From the NCBI GenBank assembly GCA_001275005.1, contig JWZX01001674.1, forward strand, positions 1-20,354: a DNA stretch of 20,354 bases, written 5' to 3'. The position numbers and the translations under genes were made by a program. Below are positions 8,503-16,861 of this stretch, in pieces (the stretch's first letter is position 1; each line of letters opens with the position of its first letter). The stretch comes from Chrysochromulina tobinii. Lineage: Eukaryota > Haptophyta > Prymnesiales > Chrysochromulinaceae. Below the pieces are notes generated by a model. It was not told the DNA's origin. It saw only the letters and a list, made by a program, of their open reading frames with translations, and searched no databases.

Positions 8503-11500
8503 TCACAAACGCCTGCCCATCTCTGGACGTACCAAGCGGAGCACTACGCCACGGCTGCCCTCGCCGCGCAAGCAGTCGAAAATGCGAAGCTCCGGGAGGT
8601 GAGCAATGAGATGGCGCTTGAGCACGCATTGCGGCGTCGCCCAGTATGCAGGGGAGGTCCACACCTGCAGACGTCGCCCACGGCCATGCGGAAGGTCGCC
8701 TTCCGCAGATGGCCTCCCTTTGCCGACCTTGTACATCGCCTTCATGCGTCGGCGCGCGTCTTTGCTCATCGCCCTGGATTTCATCGCAAGGGAACGAACC
8801 TCCCTACCGCCCTTGAACATCGCGCCCTTGCCGCCCTTGCCGCCTTTGCCTCCGCTGCAGTCGGGCTCGTTGACCTCCCGTGATTGGCACACCTCATACA
8901 CCTTCGTTGCGTTCATGTACACCGCCGCCACGCGCCGTGGCATGAGCGCAAACTTGTCGTCGAGTGTCGGACCGCCACCCTGTGCGCACAGCGCCGGTGG
9001 CCCCTCGCGCGGCGAGACGAGCCGCTCGATCTCGTCAAAGGAAGGCACCGGACGCGTAACGTTCAGGTCGGGCCGAATCTTGACCACGAAGTCATACGCG
9101 CTGCCGCGGGCGGCCTCATGCGCCGCGACCAGTTCGAGACACTCGCTGGTGTGCAGATGCTGCGGAATGTACTGCGTCGTCACGCAGTGGGTGCAGCCAG
9201 CCACGTAGCACCCGCACGTGAAGGTCCCGCAGTCAAAGGCCTTGCATACGCGCCGCTCGCCCGGGCCTGCGCAAGCCGAGGGTGGCACTGGCTGTGGCTG
9301 GTAGGATTCGAGCTTAGCGCCTTTGGCATTGAGCACCCTCACGACTTCATTGAAATCGTCCGAGGTGGCTTCGGCTTTCACGCCCCAGGGGCGCGTGTCG
9401 GCCGCATCGACGTGTACGAACACGTCCGCATTCAGCACATCGACCATGTGCTTCTTCAGATGCACGTGCAAGCCGCGCGTGCGCATCGTGCGCAGCTGAC
9501 CACTGAGGCACACAGCGACGCGAGCTGGCGGCTGCTCCCGTTCCGTCTGTGCGCCGAGGGCACGACGTCGCCACTGCTTCTTCATCTTGTGATCAATTTG
9601 TGCGGCCACGCTGGGGTTGGCGTTGATGAGGCGCCGATTGCCGAGGCGTTGCGCCATGAAGTCCATCTTCTCCATCTTCGCATCCATCGACTTGCCGAAG
9701 ATGGGCTTGCCCAACGAGAGCGCGCGCTTGTCGATCGTGCCGCCCATGATCATCGTCTTGCCAAGACGACCCCTGCCGTGAGAGCAGGACCGCCCTTTGT
9801 AGGAGGCACCCGCATCGATCGCCTCACACTTGGGCATCTCATAGTTCGGGTTCGGCGACGCAATCTTCTCCGTCACCTGTGGCCACGCAAAGCTGATCGC
9901 GCTCGCGCCGACCTCCTTGGCCATCACATTGAAACAGTCATGCCCTGAGCCATGCTGGCGCTTGTTAAAGCCTCTCTTCGGGCACTTCGCGTCAAAGCAG
10001 CCGCATTGCCTCGCCTCATTGTCACTCGCACCATCGGAGCTCCCCAGGCTCTGGAGCAGCGCGGGGATGCGCGAGCCCGGCGCCATGAACAGCAGGTCGT
10101 TGACGCACTTGTACATGTCCCATCCGGCAGCCTCGCACTTGGAGGCGACGCAGATGGAGTCGTCGGTACACGCCCACGGCGCCGCGTTGGGCGTGAGGAG
10201 CGCCAAGTCGATTCGGCTGAGGACGATCCGCGTGTAGCCGAGCACGCCTGCCGGCCCGACGATGCTGGCTGCCTTGTCTTTGAAGAGCGCGACAACCGCT
10301 TGTACGCCCACCCCTTGGTCCGCCGGGGGCGTGCTGAACGTCGTCTGTGCGGCCAAGCGTGCGCCGAACGCGCCGAGCAGCTTCCTCGTGGCCGTTCCGC
10401 CGCACACGCGATTGTCGACCGCCACGAAAAAGTGAGCGCAGCCGCCCTCGCCTCCCTCGAGCCGCGCGGCAAGCTGCAGGTGCGTTCGGACAGCGTGCAT
10501 CTGCCATGCGAGCGCGTCGGCCGAACACCCCCAGCGAAAGGCTTCGCCTCGCATCAAGAGCGCCACCGGGCGTGCGCAGCGTGCAGGCGATGGCGGCATC
10601 TGAAACGGCGTCGCGTCGGCGGCGCGGACGGTCGCATCATTCGCGCCGCACATGGAGGCCTGTGCCAACGGCAAAGAAACGTGCTCTTGCCCGCAGATGC
10701 CCAAGCATGGGCCCATGTTGCGCTGGTAGCACGTGTTGCATTCCCGACCCTCGTGGCAGCCTGCATCTTTGAAGCACTGGATGCACGCTTTGAAGCGGGG
10801 GGCTGCGGCTGTCCGGAGGGCTTCGAGGCTAGTGGCACCGGCTTCCGAGGGCCACGCGGACGGCATTTTCACGTCGTACGCGCACAGGAACGCCGGGCGG
10901 ACGCAGCCACGTAGCGCGGGCCCATGTTCGAGGACCACACCCACCTCCACCAGCAACGACGTCGCACTGGATCCTTCGGTGAGCATCCCGCTGCCATCGA
11001 CGGGGTAGTCTTCGGTCCGATACTCGGCCTTGACGGATGAGGCGAGCAGACGGTGCGGCGTGCGCCAGCGCACCCCATCATCACTCGTGCTTGCGAACAG
11101 GCCGCCGACGTTGCCCACGACAGTCGGGAAGAACGCCATCAACCGCACCGTCTCCGCACGGACTGCAAAGAAGTAGAGGTTGCTCGCCGCTTGCCCGCGA
11201 CCTCCGATGCCTCGGCCGCCCTCAAACTCGAGCAGCTGCCAGCGCGACCAGTCACGCACGCCGTCCGCGCTTGAGGTCATCTGCACATGCCGCCCGCCGC
11301 ATTCGGCTACGTTGGCACGCGCGTACAGCAGGGTGCGCCCGCGCCATCGAACGACCGAGAGCTTGCCGTCGAACTCGCAGTTGGTGCCCACATTCGAGCG
11401 CGCCTCGACGCAACCCGAAGCGGGAGAGCCGTCGAGCACAAGCGACGGCGTGCTCCACGAGATGCTCACAGCGCCGCCCGGTCGCGCCTCGAGCCGCCCC

Positions 11501-12153
11501 TCGGCTCGTAAGATCCCGGGCTCGTCTCTGAAGCCGAACGCGCCGTTCAGACTCTTGCGCCGACCGCCGTAGGCAAGGACGGTCTGCCCATCGGGCGCGC
11601 ACATGAACGCGGTATTGTGCGACATGCGAAGCGCTGGCCCGAGCGTCGTCGTGTTGCCTCCGAAGCCTCCAATCCTGCCTCCGAGCGTGGCAGCACGCAG
11701 CACCGTCCACCAGTAGTCGTGGTGGATGGTCGGCCCGGCGCGCGCCTCGGCGCGCCGCAGTAGGATACTCACGCCGCCACAGTGCAGCAGCGTGCTGTAT
11801 CGCTCCGTGCAGTCCACAGCGCCCGATGTCGGCACCAGCGTGCCACTGCTGCCGCCAAAGGCTGCTTCGACTACCGGGCACTTTGGATTCGCCGGCGGCG
11901 GCTCAAGCAGCCAGGGCGGTGGCTCCCGAAGCTTCATTGGCCTGTTTGAGAGGCACTCGAGCTCAGCCGCCGTGTAGCGACCCTGCACTCCATTCGCGTG
12001 GAGCTTTGGGTGTGCCTTCATCGCGCACGCGGGGATCAAGGAAGCCACAAGTTCAAGTTTGACCACGAAACCCCGAAACCGCAGCTTTGACACTGCAATA
12101 GCGAAAAGATTATAGCGATGACTTCCTGCGGATTTCGTTTGATTTGTGTACAT
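8503..12153 (-). CDS. Sialidase-like beta-propeller with two glycosyltransferase-like domains
   Basis: This is a 1216-residue open frame from ATG 12153 to TGA 8503. Residues about 110-435 look like a GH43/sialidase-type five- or six-bladed propeller: SHNTAFMCAPDGQTVLAYGG, and an Asp-box-like TSDDGVRW near 357-364. A Cys-rich segment follows (about 455-505, several C-x2-C pairs). Then come two glycosyltransferase-like modules: one around 528-700 (VALLMRGEAFRWGC, VLSRIDLALL) and one around 878-1210 (VAVCLSGQLRTM, ADVFVHVDA, DFVVKIRPDL), the latter typical of algal and giant-virus-associated families with an acidic metal-binding motif. A GGKGGKGGKG linker is present. The start is uncertain: an internal ATG at 12021 gives 1172 residues and leaves a normal promoter gap, while TATTGCAG at 12100-12093 on the minus strand could be an acceptor for an upstream exon carrying a signal anchor, which is otherwise missing. 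A Golgi or secretory role is inferred. Confidence 0.78.
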   Translation of the reverse strand: MYTNQTKSAGSHRYNLFAIAVSKLRFRGFVVKLELVASLIPACAMKAHPKLHANGVQGRYTAAELECLSNRPMKLREPPPWLLEPPPANPKCPVVEAAFGGSSGTLVPTSGAVDCTERYSTLLHCGGVSILLRRAEARAGPTIHHDYWWTVLRAATLGGRIGGFGGNTTTLGPALRMSHNTAFMCAPDGQTVLAYGGRRKSLNGAFGFRDEPGILRAEGRLEARPGGAVSISWSTPSLVLDGSPASGCVEARSNVGTNCEFDGKLSVVRWRGRTLLYARANVAECGGRHVQMTSSADGVRDWSRWQLLEFEGGRGIGGRGQAASNLYFFAVRAETVRLMAFFPTVVGNVGGLFASTSDDGVRWRTPHRLLASSVKAEYRTEDYPVDGSGMLTEGSSATSLLVEVGVVLEHGPALRGCVRPAFLCAYDVKMPSAWPSEAGATSLEALRTAAAPRFKACIQCFKDAGCHEGRECNTCYQRNMGPCLGICGQEHVSLPLAQASMCGANDATVRAADATPFQMPPSPARCARPVALLMRGEAFRWGCSADALAWQMHAVRTHLQLAARLEGGEGGCAHFFVAVDNRVCGGTATRKLLGAFGARLAAQTTFSTPPADQGVGVQAVVALFKDKAASIVGPAGVLGYTRIVLSRIDLALLTPNAAPWACTDDSICVASKCEAAGWDMYKCVNDLLFMAPGSRIPALLQSLGSSDGASDNEARQCGCFDAKCPKRGFNKRQHGSGHDCFNVMAKEVGASAISFAWPQVTEKIASPNPNYEMPKCEAIDAGASYKGRSCSHGRGRLGKTMIMGGTIDKRALSLGKPIFGKSMDAKMEKMDFMAQRLGNRRLINANPSVAAQIDHKMKKQWRRRALGAQTEREQPPARVAVCLSGQLRTMRTRGLHVHLKKHMVDVLNADVFVHVDAADTRPWGVKAEATSDDFNEVVRVLNAKGAKLESYQPQPVPPSACAGPGERRVCKAFDCGTFTCGCYVAGCTHCVTTQYIPQHLHTSECLELVAAHEAARGSAYDFVVKIRPDLNVTRPVPSFDEIERLVSPREGPPALCAQGGGPTLDDKFALMPRRVAAVYMNATKVYEVCQSREVNEPDCSGGKGGKGGKGAMFKGGREVRSLAMKSRAMSKDARRRMKAMYKVGKGRPSAEGDLPHGRGRRLQVWTSPAYWATPQCVLKRHLIAHLPELRIFDCLRGEGSRGVVLRLVRPEMGRRL

Positions 12154-12202
12154 GTACCTAGAAACCTGGGATGACAGTTTTAATCCCAAAGGAGGCAATC
12201 CT
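12022..12202. promoter_or_regulatory. Probable bidirectional promoter / 5' region
   Basis: The glycosyltransferase-like gene (minus) and the Mpv17-like gene (plus) start head to head. Using conservative starts at 12021 and 12203 leaves 181 bp. Less conservative ATGs at 12153 (minus) and 12152 (plus) would overlap. The minus strand shows CGCTATAATCTTTTC here, which is A/T-rich, but no proven element is visible. Confidence 0.4.
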
Positions 12203-12823
12203 ATGTTGGCCACCTACGAAACACTCTTGGCACGCCGCCCGATAGCGCTCAAAACGCTCTTGAGTGGCACGTGCGCTTGCCTCGGCGACACTGCGGCTCA
12301 GTATGGCGAGTACCTGAGAGGCCAGCATTGTCCTGCGCCACCTGCGGCCTCCCCCTCCCACGGCGCTCTTGCTGCCCCATTCGCTGTAGACCGACAGCGC
12401 ACTGGTGCCTTTACATCACTGGCAGCCTTCTGGAATGGGCCACTGCTGCACGTGCACTTCAATAATCTGGAGCGCTGGTTTCCGCAGCGCATAGGCCTCC
12501 GCAGCGTTGTCAGCAAAACCATGGTCAACCAGATTGTCTGGAATCCCTTTGTGTGGCTGCCAGTATTCTACATGTGGACGGGCTTCGCGTACTGGCGCAC
12601 CTTGGACGAGATCATAACAAAGGCACGCAGGGAGTACTGGACCTCTCTAAAGGCGACGTGGATCGTGTTCACGCCCGTCAACCTCGCCAACTTCTATTTC
12701 GTGCCAGTGCGGCACCAGGTCACGACCAATGTCGCAGTGTCCTTTGTCTACAGTCTCACGCTGAGCTTTCTGGCCGCACCGCGTGCATCGGACAATGCGT
12801 TTGTGGACGGCTCGGCAAGGTAA
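12203..12823 (+). CDS. Mpv17/PMP22-family membrane protein
   Basis: ATG 12203 to TAA 12823 gives 206 residues, slightly longer than the usual 170-200. The N-terminus (MLATYETLLARRPIALKTLL, then SGTCACLGDTAAQ) fits the family's first helix and GD-x-x-AQ motif. A roughly 30-residue Pro/Ala-rich insertion follows. Then come FWNGPLLHVHFNNLERWFP, KTMVNQIVWNPF, WIVFTPVNLANFYFVPVRHQ and VSFVYSLTLSFLA, matching the family's W-P-x-x-N-F-x-F-V-P signature and last membrane helix. Family members are small four-helix channels of inner mitochondrial or peroxisomal membranes. I chose 12203 because family members start just before the Y-x-x-L-L helix; an in-frame ATG at 12152 would add 17 residues. The end reads GGCAAG|GTAAGC, a good splice donor, so a further exon is possible. 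Confidence 0.88.
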   Translation: MLATYETLLARRPIALKTLLSGTCACLGDTAAQYGEYLRGQHCPAPPAASPSHGALAAPFAVDRQRTGAFTSLAAFWNGPLLHVHFNNLERWFPQRIGLRSVVSKTMVNQIVWNPFVWLPVFYMWTGFAYWRTLDEIITKARREYWTSLKATWIVFTPVNLANFYFVPVRHQVTTNVAVSFVYSLTLSFLAAPRASDNAFVDGSAR

Positions 12824-13851
12824 GCGCCAAGACGGCTCGGCCACATGACGACGAACGTTCACGCACGTGACAGGAACAAACCGACCTTGTCGCGCGCGAG
12901 ACCGTGACCCGAGAGCGTCGCGCCGGAGAGCTTATTATGAGGTCGCGTCGCGGTTTGTGTGTGGACCGTCGTTTAGGCCGTGGCTGCGCGCGCGCGCGGC
13001 GCGTGCGTGGGGTCTTCTTTTCTATTCATCACGCGCCGCTGGGTCCTATACGTAACATCCGAGGCGCCGTCGAGGTCATCGCGATTTCTTAATGATTTCA
13101 CGCCGTTCACGCACCGCGATCGAAGTGACGAAGTCCCCCGTTTGAGGACCCGGCACAGGTTCTTAACCCGGACTTTGCCAAGTCCGGGTTAGGCCCAAGT
13201 CCGGGTTAGGCACCTTCGGCCAAGTCCGGGTTGAGAACCTGCGCCGGAAAGAAGTCCGGGTTACGCACTAACCTCGTAGTTTCATGCGTAGTTTGAAGTT
13301 TCCTGGCCGGTGGGTAGAAATATTGCAGTTCAGTCACACCCATGTGTATCCCCGGTTCCCCGCGAAACTCAAAACGTTGGCAGCAACCAAGCTCGAATAT
13401 TTTGCCCATGAATTCCAAGGCCGAGACCCGCGAACCCATAGATCGCCGTCTAGTACACAACACCACGTGGCCTGTCCGGTGGTCGGTACGGGGCACCGGG
13501 ACCAGGAGAAACCCCAAAATAACCCCAAAATGGCAGCCTTGGTAAGTGGCTGCCGGCCGAAGTTGCTGTCGACAACCCGCCGGACGTAACAACACATTCA
13601 TTACAACAGGACGCAGCCTTAAATGCTCGGCTCAGACATCACAAAGTGCAATTCGGCAGGGGTCGTGCCTTTTAGCGCTTAGGTTCTGGGAGGGGCCGAC
13701 TTCGCAGTCGCGCCGGTACTTACTCTGCGCGCCAGCTGCTGTAGCCAGCCAGCCGCCTATCTTGGCCGACGAGCGCTGGAGCTACTCGACAGTGGCACTG
13801 CCAACCTCGATCCGATGAAACGCCTCGTAGTGGGAAAGCGCCATCGCAAGC
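12824..13851. other. Repeat-bearing intergenic region without a recognisable gene
   Basis: This kilobase lies between the 3' ends of the Mpv17-like gene (plus) and the LRR gene (minus). It holds an inverted/direct repeat cluster (13156-13262), a stretch (about 13280-13600) less GC-rich than its neighbours with frames open on both strands but no recognisable product, and a 134-bp copy of part of the LRR gene (13722-13855). The 131- and 101-residue frames at 13206-13601 (minus) and 13284-13589 (plus) overlap each other and match nothing I know. Confidence 0.6.
13156..13262. repeat. AAGTCCGGGTT repeat cluster with nested inverted repeats
   Basis: AAGTCCGGGTT occurs at 13180, 13197 (as AAGTCCGGGTTA), 13222 and 13252, and its reverse complement AACCCGGACTT at 13165-13175. 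The inner pair 13165-13175 / 13180-13190 forms a perfect 11-bp stem with a 4-nt loop. The outer arms 13156-13175 and 13222-13241 match at 19 of 20 positions. Alternative hairpins sharing one arm are therefore possible. Confidence 0.9.
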
Positions 13852-13855
13852 TCAC
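13722..13855 (-). pseudogene. Duplicated fragment of the LRR membrane-protein gene
   Basis: This 134-bp block matches 14416-14549 at a constant offset of 694 bp, with about six substitutions and no indels. On the minus strand it would encode ELAMALSHYEAFHRIEVG and then SATVE followed by TAG, where the parent has CAG (Gln). It is therefore not a usable coding copy. Its edge overlaps the stop codon of the LRR gene (TGA at 13854-13852). Confidence 0.9.
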
Positions 13856-14606
13856 ACATACGAGCGCACGCCCCCCGACGAGGCGTCTTCGATGAGCGGC
13901 GCCGTGAGCGGCGAGAAGACTAGACCGCCGATGATGACCAGCGCCGCACCGAGCACGGAGGCGCCGAGCAGCGCGCCAAGGCCCAGCTCGAGCGCCAGCT
14001 GCACGGACCCGTCCTGCACCGCGCCGTCATGCGTGAGTGCGCCGTACACGCAGGCCAGGAGGATGGCCAGGATGTCGACGGCGTAGAGGAAGGCCTCGAG
14101 CCAATGCTGCTGACGCATAGCATACGGCTGACGCCAGGCCTGCAGGTGCCAGAAGCCGCCGAGGACCGCGATCGCGAGCGCGGCAAAGACGTAGCGTGCG
14201 GTCCGGTGCGCCTCGTACGGCGAGAACCACAGCACACAGTCCATGAAGAACGACACGAGGAAGAGGAGCCCCTGCCGCGCCCACACGACGAGCTGCCACT
14301 GCGAGCGGAGCGGCCACCGTGCGCCATTCAGGCCGTCGTCGCTCCTGTACCGCTCGGTCAGGTAGCGCACCGCCTCGGCCGCGCGGCGCGCCTCTCTCTG
14401 CAAGCGCACCTCCGCACTCAGCGCGCCAGCTGCTGCAGCCAGCCAGCCGCCTATCCTGGCCGAAGAGCGCTGGAGCTGCTCGACAGTGGCACTGCCAACC
14501 TCGATCCGATGAAACGCCTCGTAGTAGGAAAGCGCCATCGCAAGCTCACCCTCTGTGTAAAGCACGCGATCATCTGGCGGCAGCCCAGATTCACTTTGCA
14601 CCGCCT

Positions 14607-14647
<41 letters not shown>

Positions 14648-16113
14648 TCCACCGCCGCCACCTTTGCTTTTGCTGCAGCCGCGTTCTCCGCCGTCACCCG
14701 AGCCTCGCCCAGCAGCCGGCGGAAGCGAAAGAGCAGAAAGAGCCAGAAGAGCCAGAGGTCGCCCGCCACGAGGCGGGCGATGATCAGCCGAGTCTGGTCC
14801 TCGTCGTAGCGCATGAAGAGGGTCACGCTCGCTCGGAGGCCGACCGTGAAGAGAAGGGTGAAGAGCACGCTCAGAAGGTATTCGGCCCACGCCTTGCGCG
14901 CGCGTGCGCACCTCGCGACGAGCCAGGCGCCCACGAGCGGCAGCAGCACGATGGCGGTCTCCACGTAGCTCAGCACTGACTTGAGCACCGGGTCGGTCAG
15001 GATGCACGGCAGCGGGATGTAGCCCATAAGCGGCAGGTTGAAGCTCGCGAGGATCTCCTGAATGACGAGCGGCCAGCCAAGCTGCAAGCGGCCGATGATG
15101 GTGAGCGTCTGCAGGTGGCCCACGAGGATCATGATTGAGGCGACGTGGGTCTTAGCGTACTCGGGGTACTTGCGCACCAAGCGCGTGTACGCGGCCACGA
15201 GCAGCACAAGGAGCAGCACGATGCCAGCGACGGCGCCGGCGATGCCGAAGATCTCGAGCGACGTCGGGCAGCGCACGCATCCGAAGCCGTCGAGCTCCAC
15301 CTCGTAGCGCTGGCCCTGGCGGTTGAAGGCGCTGCAGCCAATCGGCGGGACGCCCGAGCACTGCTCCGCGCCGAGCGTCTGGCAGCGCTGCCAGAGCCGG
15401 CTGATCGCGACGGCGGACTCGGCGGTCGTCGGATCGTCGAAGGCATTGTTGGCGAGGCGCAGCGGCGCCATAAAGTCGAGTCGGTCGAGGAGCCACTCGG
15501 GCACAGGGCCGGCGACGCCGCCCTCGTCGTCCCACGAGCGCGTCTGCGTCAGGTCGAGGTAGGTGAGGCGCGGCAAGCAGTCGGCGGCGGAAGGAAGGCT
15601 GCCCGTGAGCGCGTTGCCCGAGAGGTCGAGGTGCTGCAGAAAGGGCAGCTCGCAGAGCGCGCCGTCGAGTGGGCCGATCAGGCTGTTGGACGGCAGCAGC
15701 ACCTTGACGACGACGCACGTGGCGAGGTCGAGCGCGGTGCCCGTGACGGAGCCCGAGTGGCAGGCGGCGCTGCCCTGCGTCGTGAGCACGCCGGTGGCTC
15801 CGCCGCCATCGGCGGTGCACTCGTCGTCCCCGCGTAGGACAGGCAGCGCCTGGGGGCAGCAGTGCACGCCAAACCATCCGTCCACGCACGGCTCGCCGGA
15901 GAGCCATTTGTCGTTGTTGCGCCACGCGTTGCCGCCCGTGGACTCGTAGAGCAGCGCGAGCGCGCGCACCATTTGCGTGGGCGGCATCGAGGGTGGCGGG
16001 GGCGAGGGCGCCGCTGGGTCAGCTAACGAGCGCCCCGCCCCGCCACCGCCGCCGCCGAAGACGGGTGACGGCGTCGAGGTAGGCGGAGCTGATAGGCGAT
16101 GCATCATTCGCAT
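13852..16113 (-). CDS. Leucine-rich-repeat protein with multiple transmembrane segments
   Basis: From ATG 16113 to TGA 13852 this is 753 residues; the frame is open upstream to about 16386 but without ATG, so the true N-terminus may be in an upstream exon. Order: Gly-rich and SPPPP linker; an LRR-cap-like segment typical of plant and algal LRR proteins (ALLYESTGGNAWRNNDKW, VDGWFGVHCC); LRRs with LQHLDLSGNALTGSLP; a Cys-containing stalk (GFGCVRCPTSLEIFG); then a membrane helix (about 286-308) and a cluster of further hydrophobic helices, split by a basic/Ala-rich coil (about 475-505, AARAARAARAARAE). Four more helices lie near the C-terminus. In all, eight to ten membrane segments are likely. 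The layout (extracellular repeats, Cys stalk, multi-pass core with LGWPLVIQEIL) resembles the large ephrin-receptor-like/TRP-like membrane families of algae and ciliates. Role inferred: cell-surface sensor or channel. The C-terminus is formed by a local duplication and may be truncated. Confidence 0.82.
16011..16079 (-). repeat. 69-bp cassette shared with the Gig2/PARP gene (copy 1)
   Basis: This block matches 19403-19471 at 63 of 69 positions with no gaps; similarity ends abruptly at both sides. It lies on the coding strand of both genes and in the same frame, encoding [13 protein letters not shown] and then an ADPA motif. On the minus strand it ends in GACCCAG followed by CGG. Confidence 0.85.
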
Positions 16114-16629
16114 CTGCGCGAGGGTCGCACGCGTGAGCGCAGTCTGCGAGGAGAGCGAGGGTGCGAGCGGTGCGCGCTCGGGGTACACAAGGGGTGGGGA
16201 GGTGGATGCGGAGCTTGCGTGGGCTGGCTCGGAGGCGGCCAACGGGCTTGGAGTGGAGGGTCCGAGGCAAGGATGCGCTTGCCTGCGTCGGTCTGAAGGT
16301 GCTCTCGAGGAGAACAAAAGTCGAGCGCGCCGCGCCTCTGCGCTCGCTCGCTTTTCGCGGTAACTTTGTTTGTTTTTTTGGACCACTTTCCGCGACTTAC
16401 AATAACCGGGCCGACTTTACTCTTTAGTCGAACAGACTCCCCACTTCCTAGCGACCGACATATTAGAGATCACCCCAACGGGTTAAGGCACAAGTCCCCC
16501 CCAAAACCTCTTTTCTGCGGTGGGCCGAGTTCCGCAACTTCTCAAGTTCAGTCGAACCACTCCGTCTGGACTGAGTGCCAACCTCGCGTGGCCAATGGAC
16601 ACTCGGCAGTTCGGCTCGCTCGTTCTCCT
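16114..16629. other. Region between the LRR gene start and the putative SDR last exon
   Basis: The right part should be the SDR 3' flank and the left part the 5' region of the LRR gene. The LRR frame is open through 16114-16386 (Ser/Pro/Arg/Ala-rich, no ATG), so this may be coding or untranslated. The plus-strand frames here are shadows. I see no defined promoter element or RNA gene. Confidence 0.5.
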
Positions 16630-16785
16630 CTACAACTCGTCCTTGCCCCGCCTCTTGGGCTTCACAGCACCCAGATCGAGCATCGCCTTCGCCATATCGA
16701 GCACCGTCTCCTTTGGTTCCCGCAGCGCTATGCTGAGCAGCGGCAGGTTCTTGGGGCAGAGCACCTCTCGCATGCTCGTGTGAGG
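16630..16785 (-). CDS. Probable last exon of the SDR reductase gene
   Basis: On the minus strand this segment encodes 51 residues and a TAG: PHTSMREVLCPKNLPLLSIA, then LREPKETVLDMAKAMLDLGA, then VKPKRRGKDEL. The LRE-P-x-ET-hydrophobic-DMA-x-AMLDLG pattern is the usual C-terminal helix of dihydroflavonol/cinnamoyl-CoA-reductase-like SDRs, which the upstream frame (16901-17794) lacks. It follows a good acceptor (branch-like CTGACCTCAC, then CCCACAG). No phase-0 GT donor is available in the upstream frame; CACAG|GCGCGTGAT at 16943/16942 would be a GC-AG donor and would give a 157-bp intron. The terminal KDEL matches an ER retrieval tetrapeptide, but no signal peptide is evident, so that may be chance. 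Confidence 0.55.
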   Translation of the reverse strand, partial: PHTSMREVLCPKNLPLLSIALREPKETVLDMAKAMLDLGAVKPKRRGKDEL

Positions 16786-16820
16786 CTGTGGGATGATCGC
16801 GGCGGGGTGAGGTCAGGGGG

Positions 16821-16850
16821 CACTCAAGGGCACTCAAGGGCACTCAAGGG
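16821..16850. repeat. Three-copy 10-bp tandem repeat
   Basis: CACTCAAGGG occurs three times head to tail, inside the predicted terminal intron of the SDR gene. Confidence 0.9.
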
Positions 16851-16861
16851 CCCTCCGACGC

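Noticed and set aside
8254-8883. Plus-strand frame of 209 codons starting in the convergent intergenic region
   Set aside because: Most of it is antisense to the 3' end of the minus-strand gene, and the remainder has no recognisable features.
8884-9948. Plus-strand open frame of 354 codons
   Set aside because: It is antisense to the glycosyltransferase-like gene, with His/Arg/Ala-rich composition and no recognisable motif.
9952-10914. Plus-strand open frame of 320 codons
   Set aside because: Also antisense to the glycosyltransferase-like gene and without protein-like features.
13156-13262. CRISPR array
   Set aside because: Repeats are only 11 bp, spacers are irregular and very short, one copy is inverted, and the context is eukaryotic.
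14029-14979. Plus-strand open frame of 316 codons
   Set aside because: Antisense to the LRR membrane protein; biased to Arg, Glu and His as expected for a shadow of hydrophobic codons.
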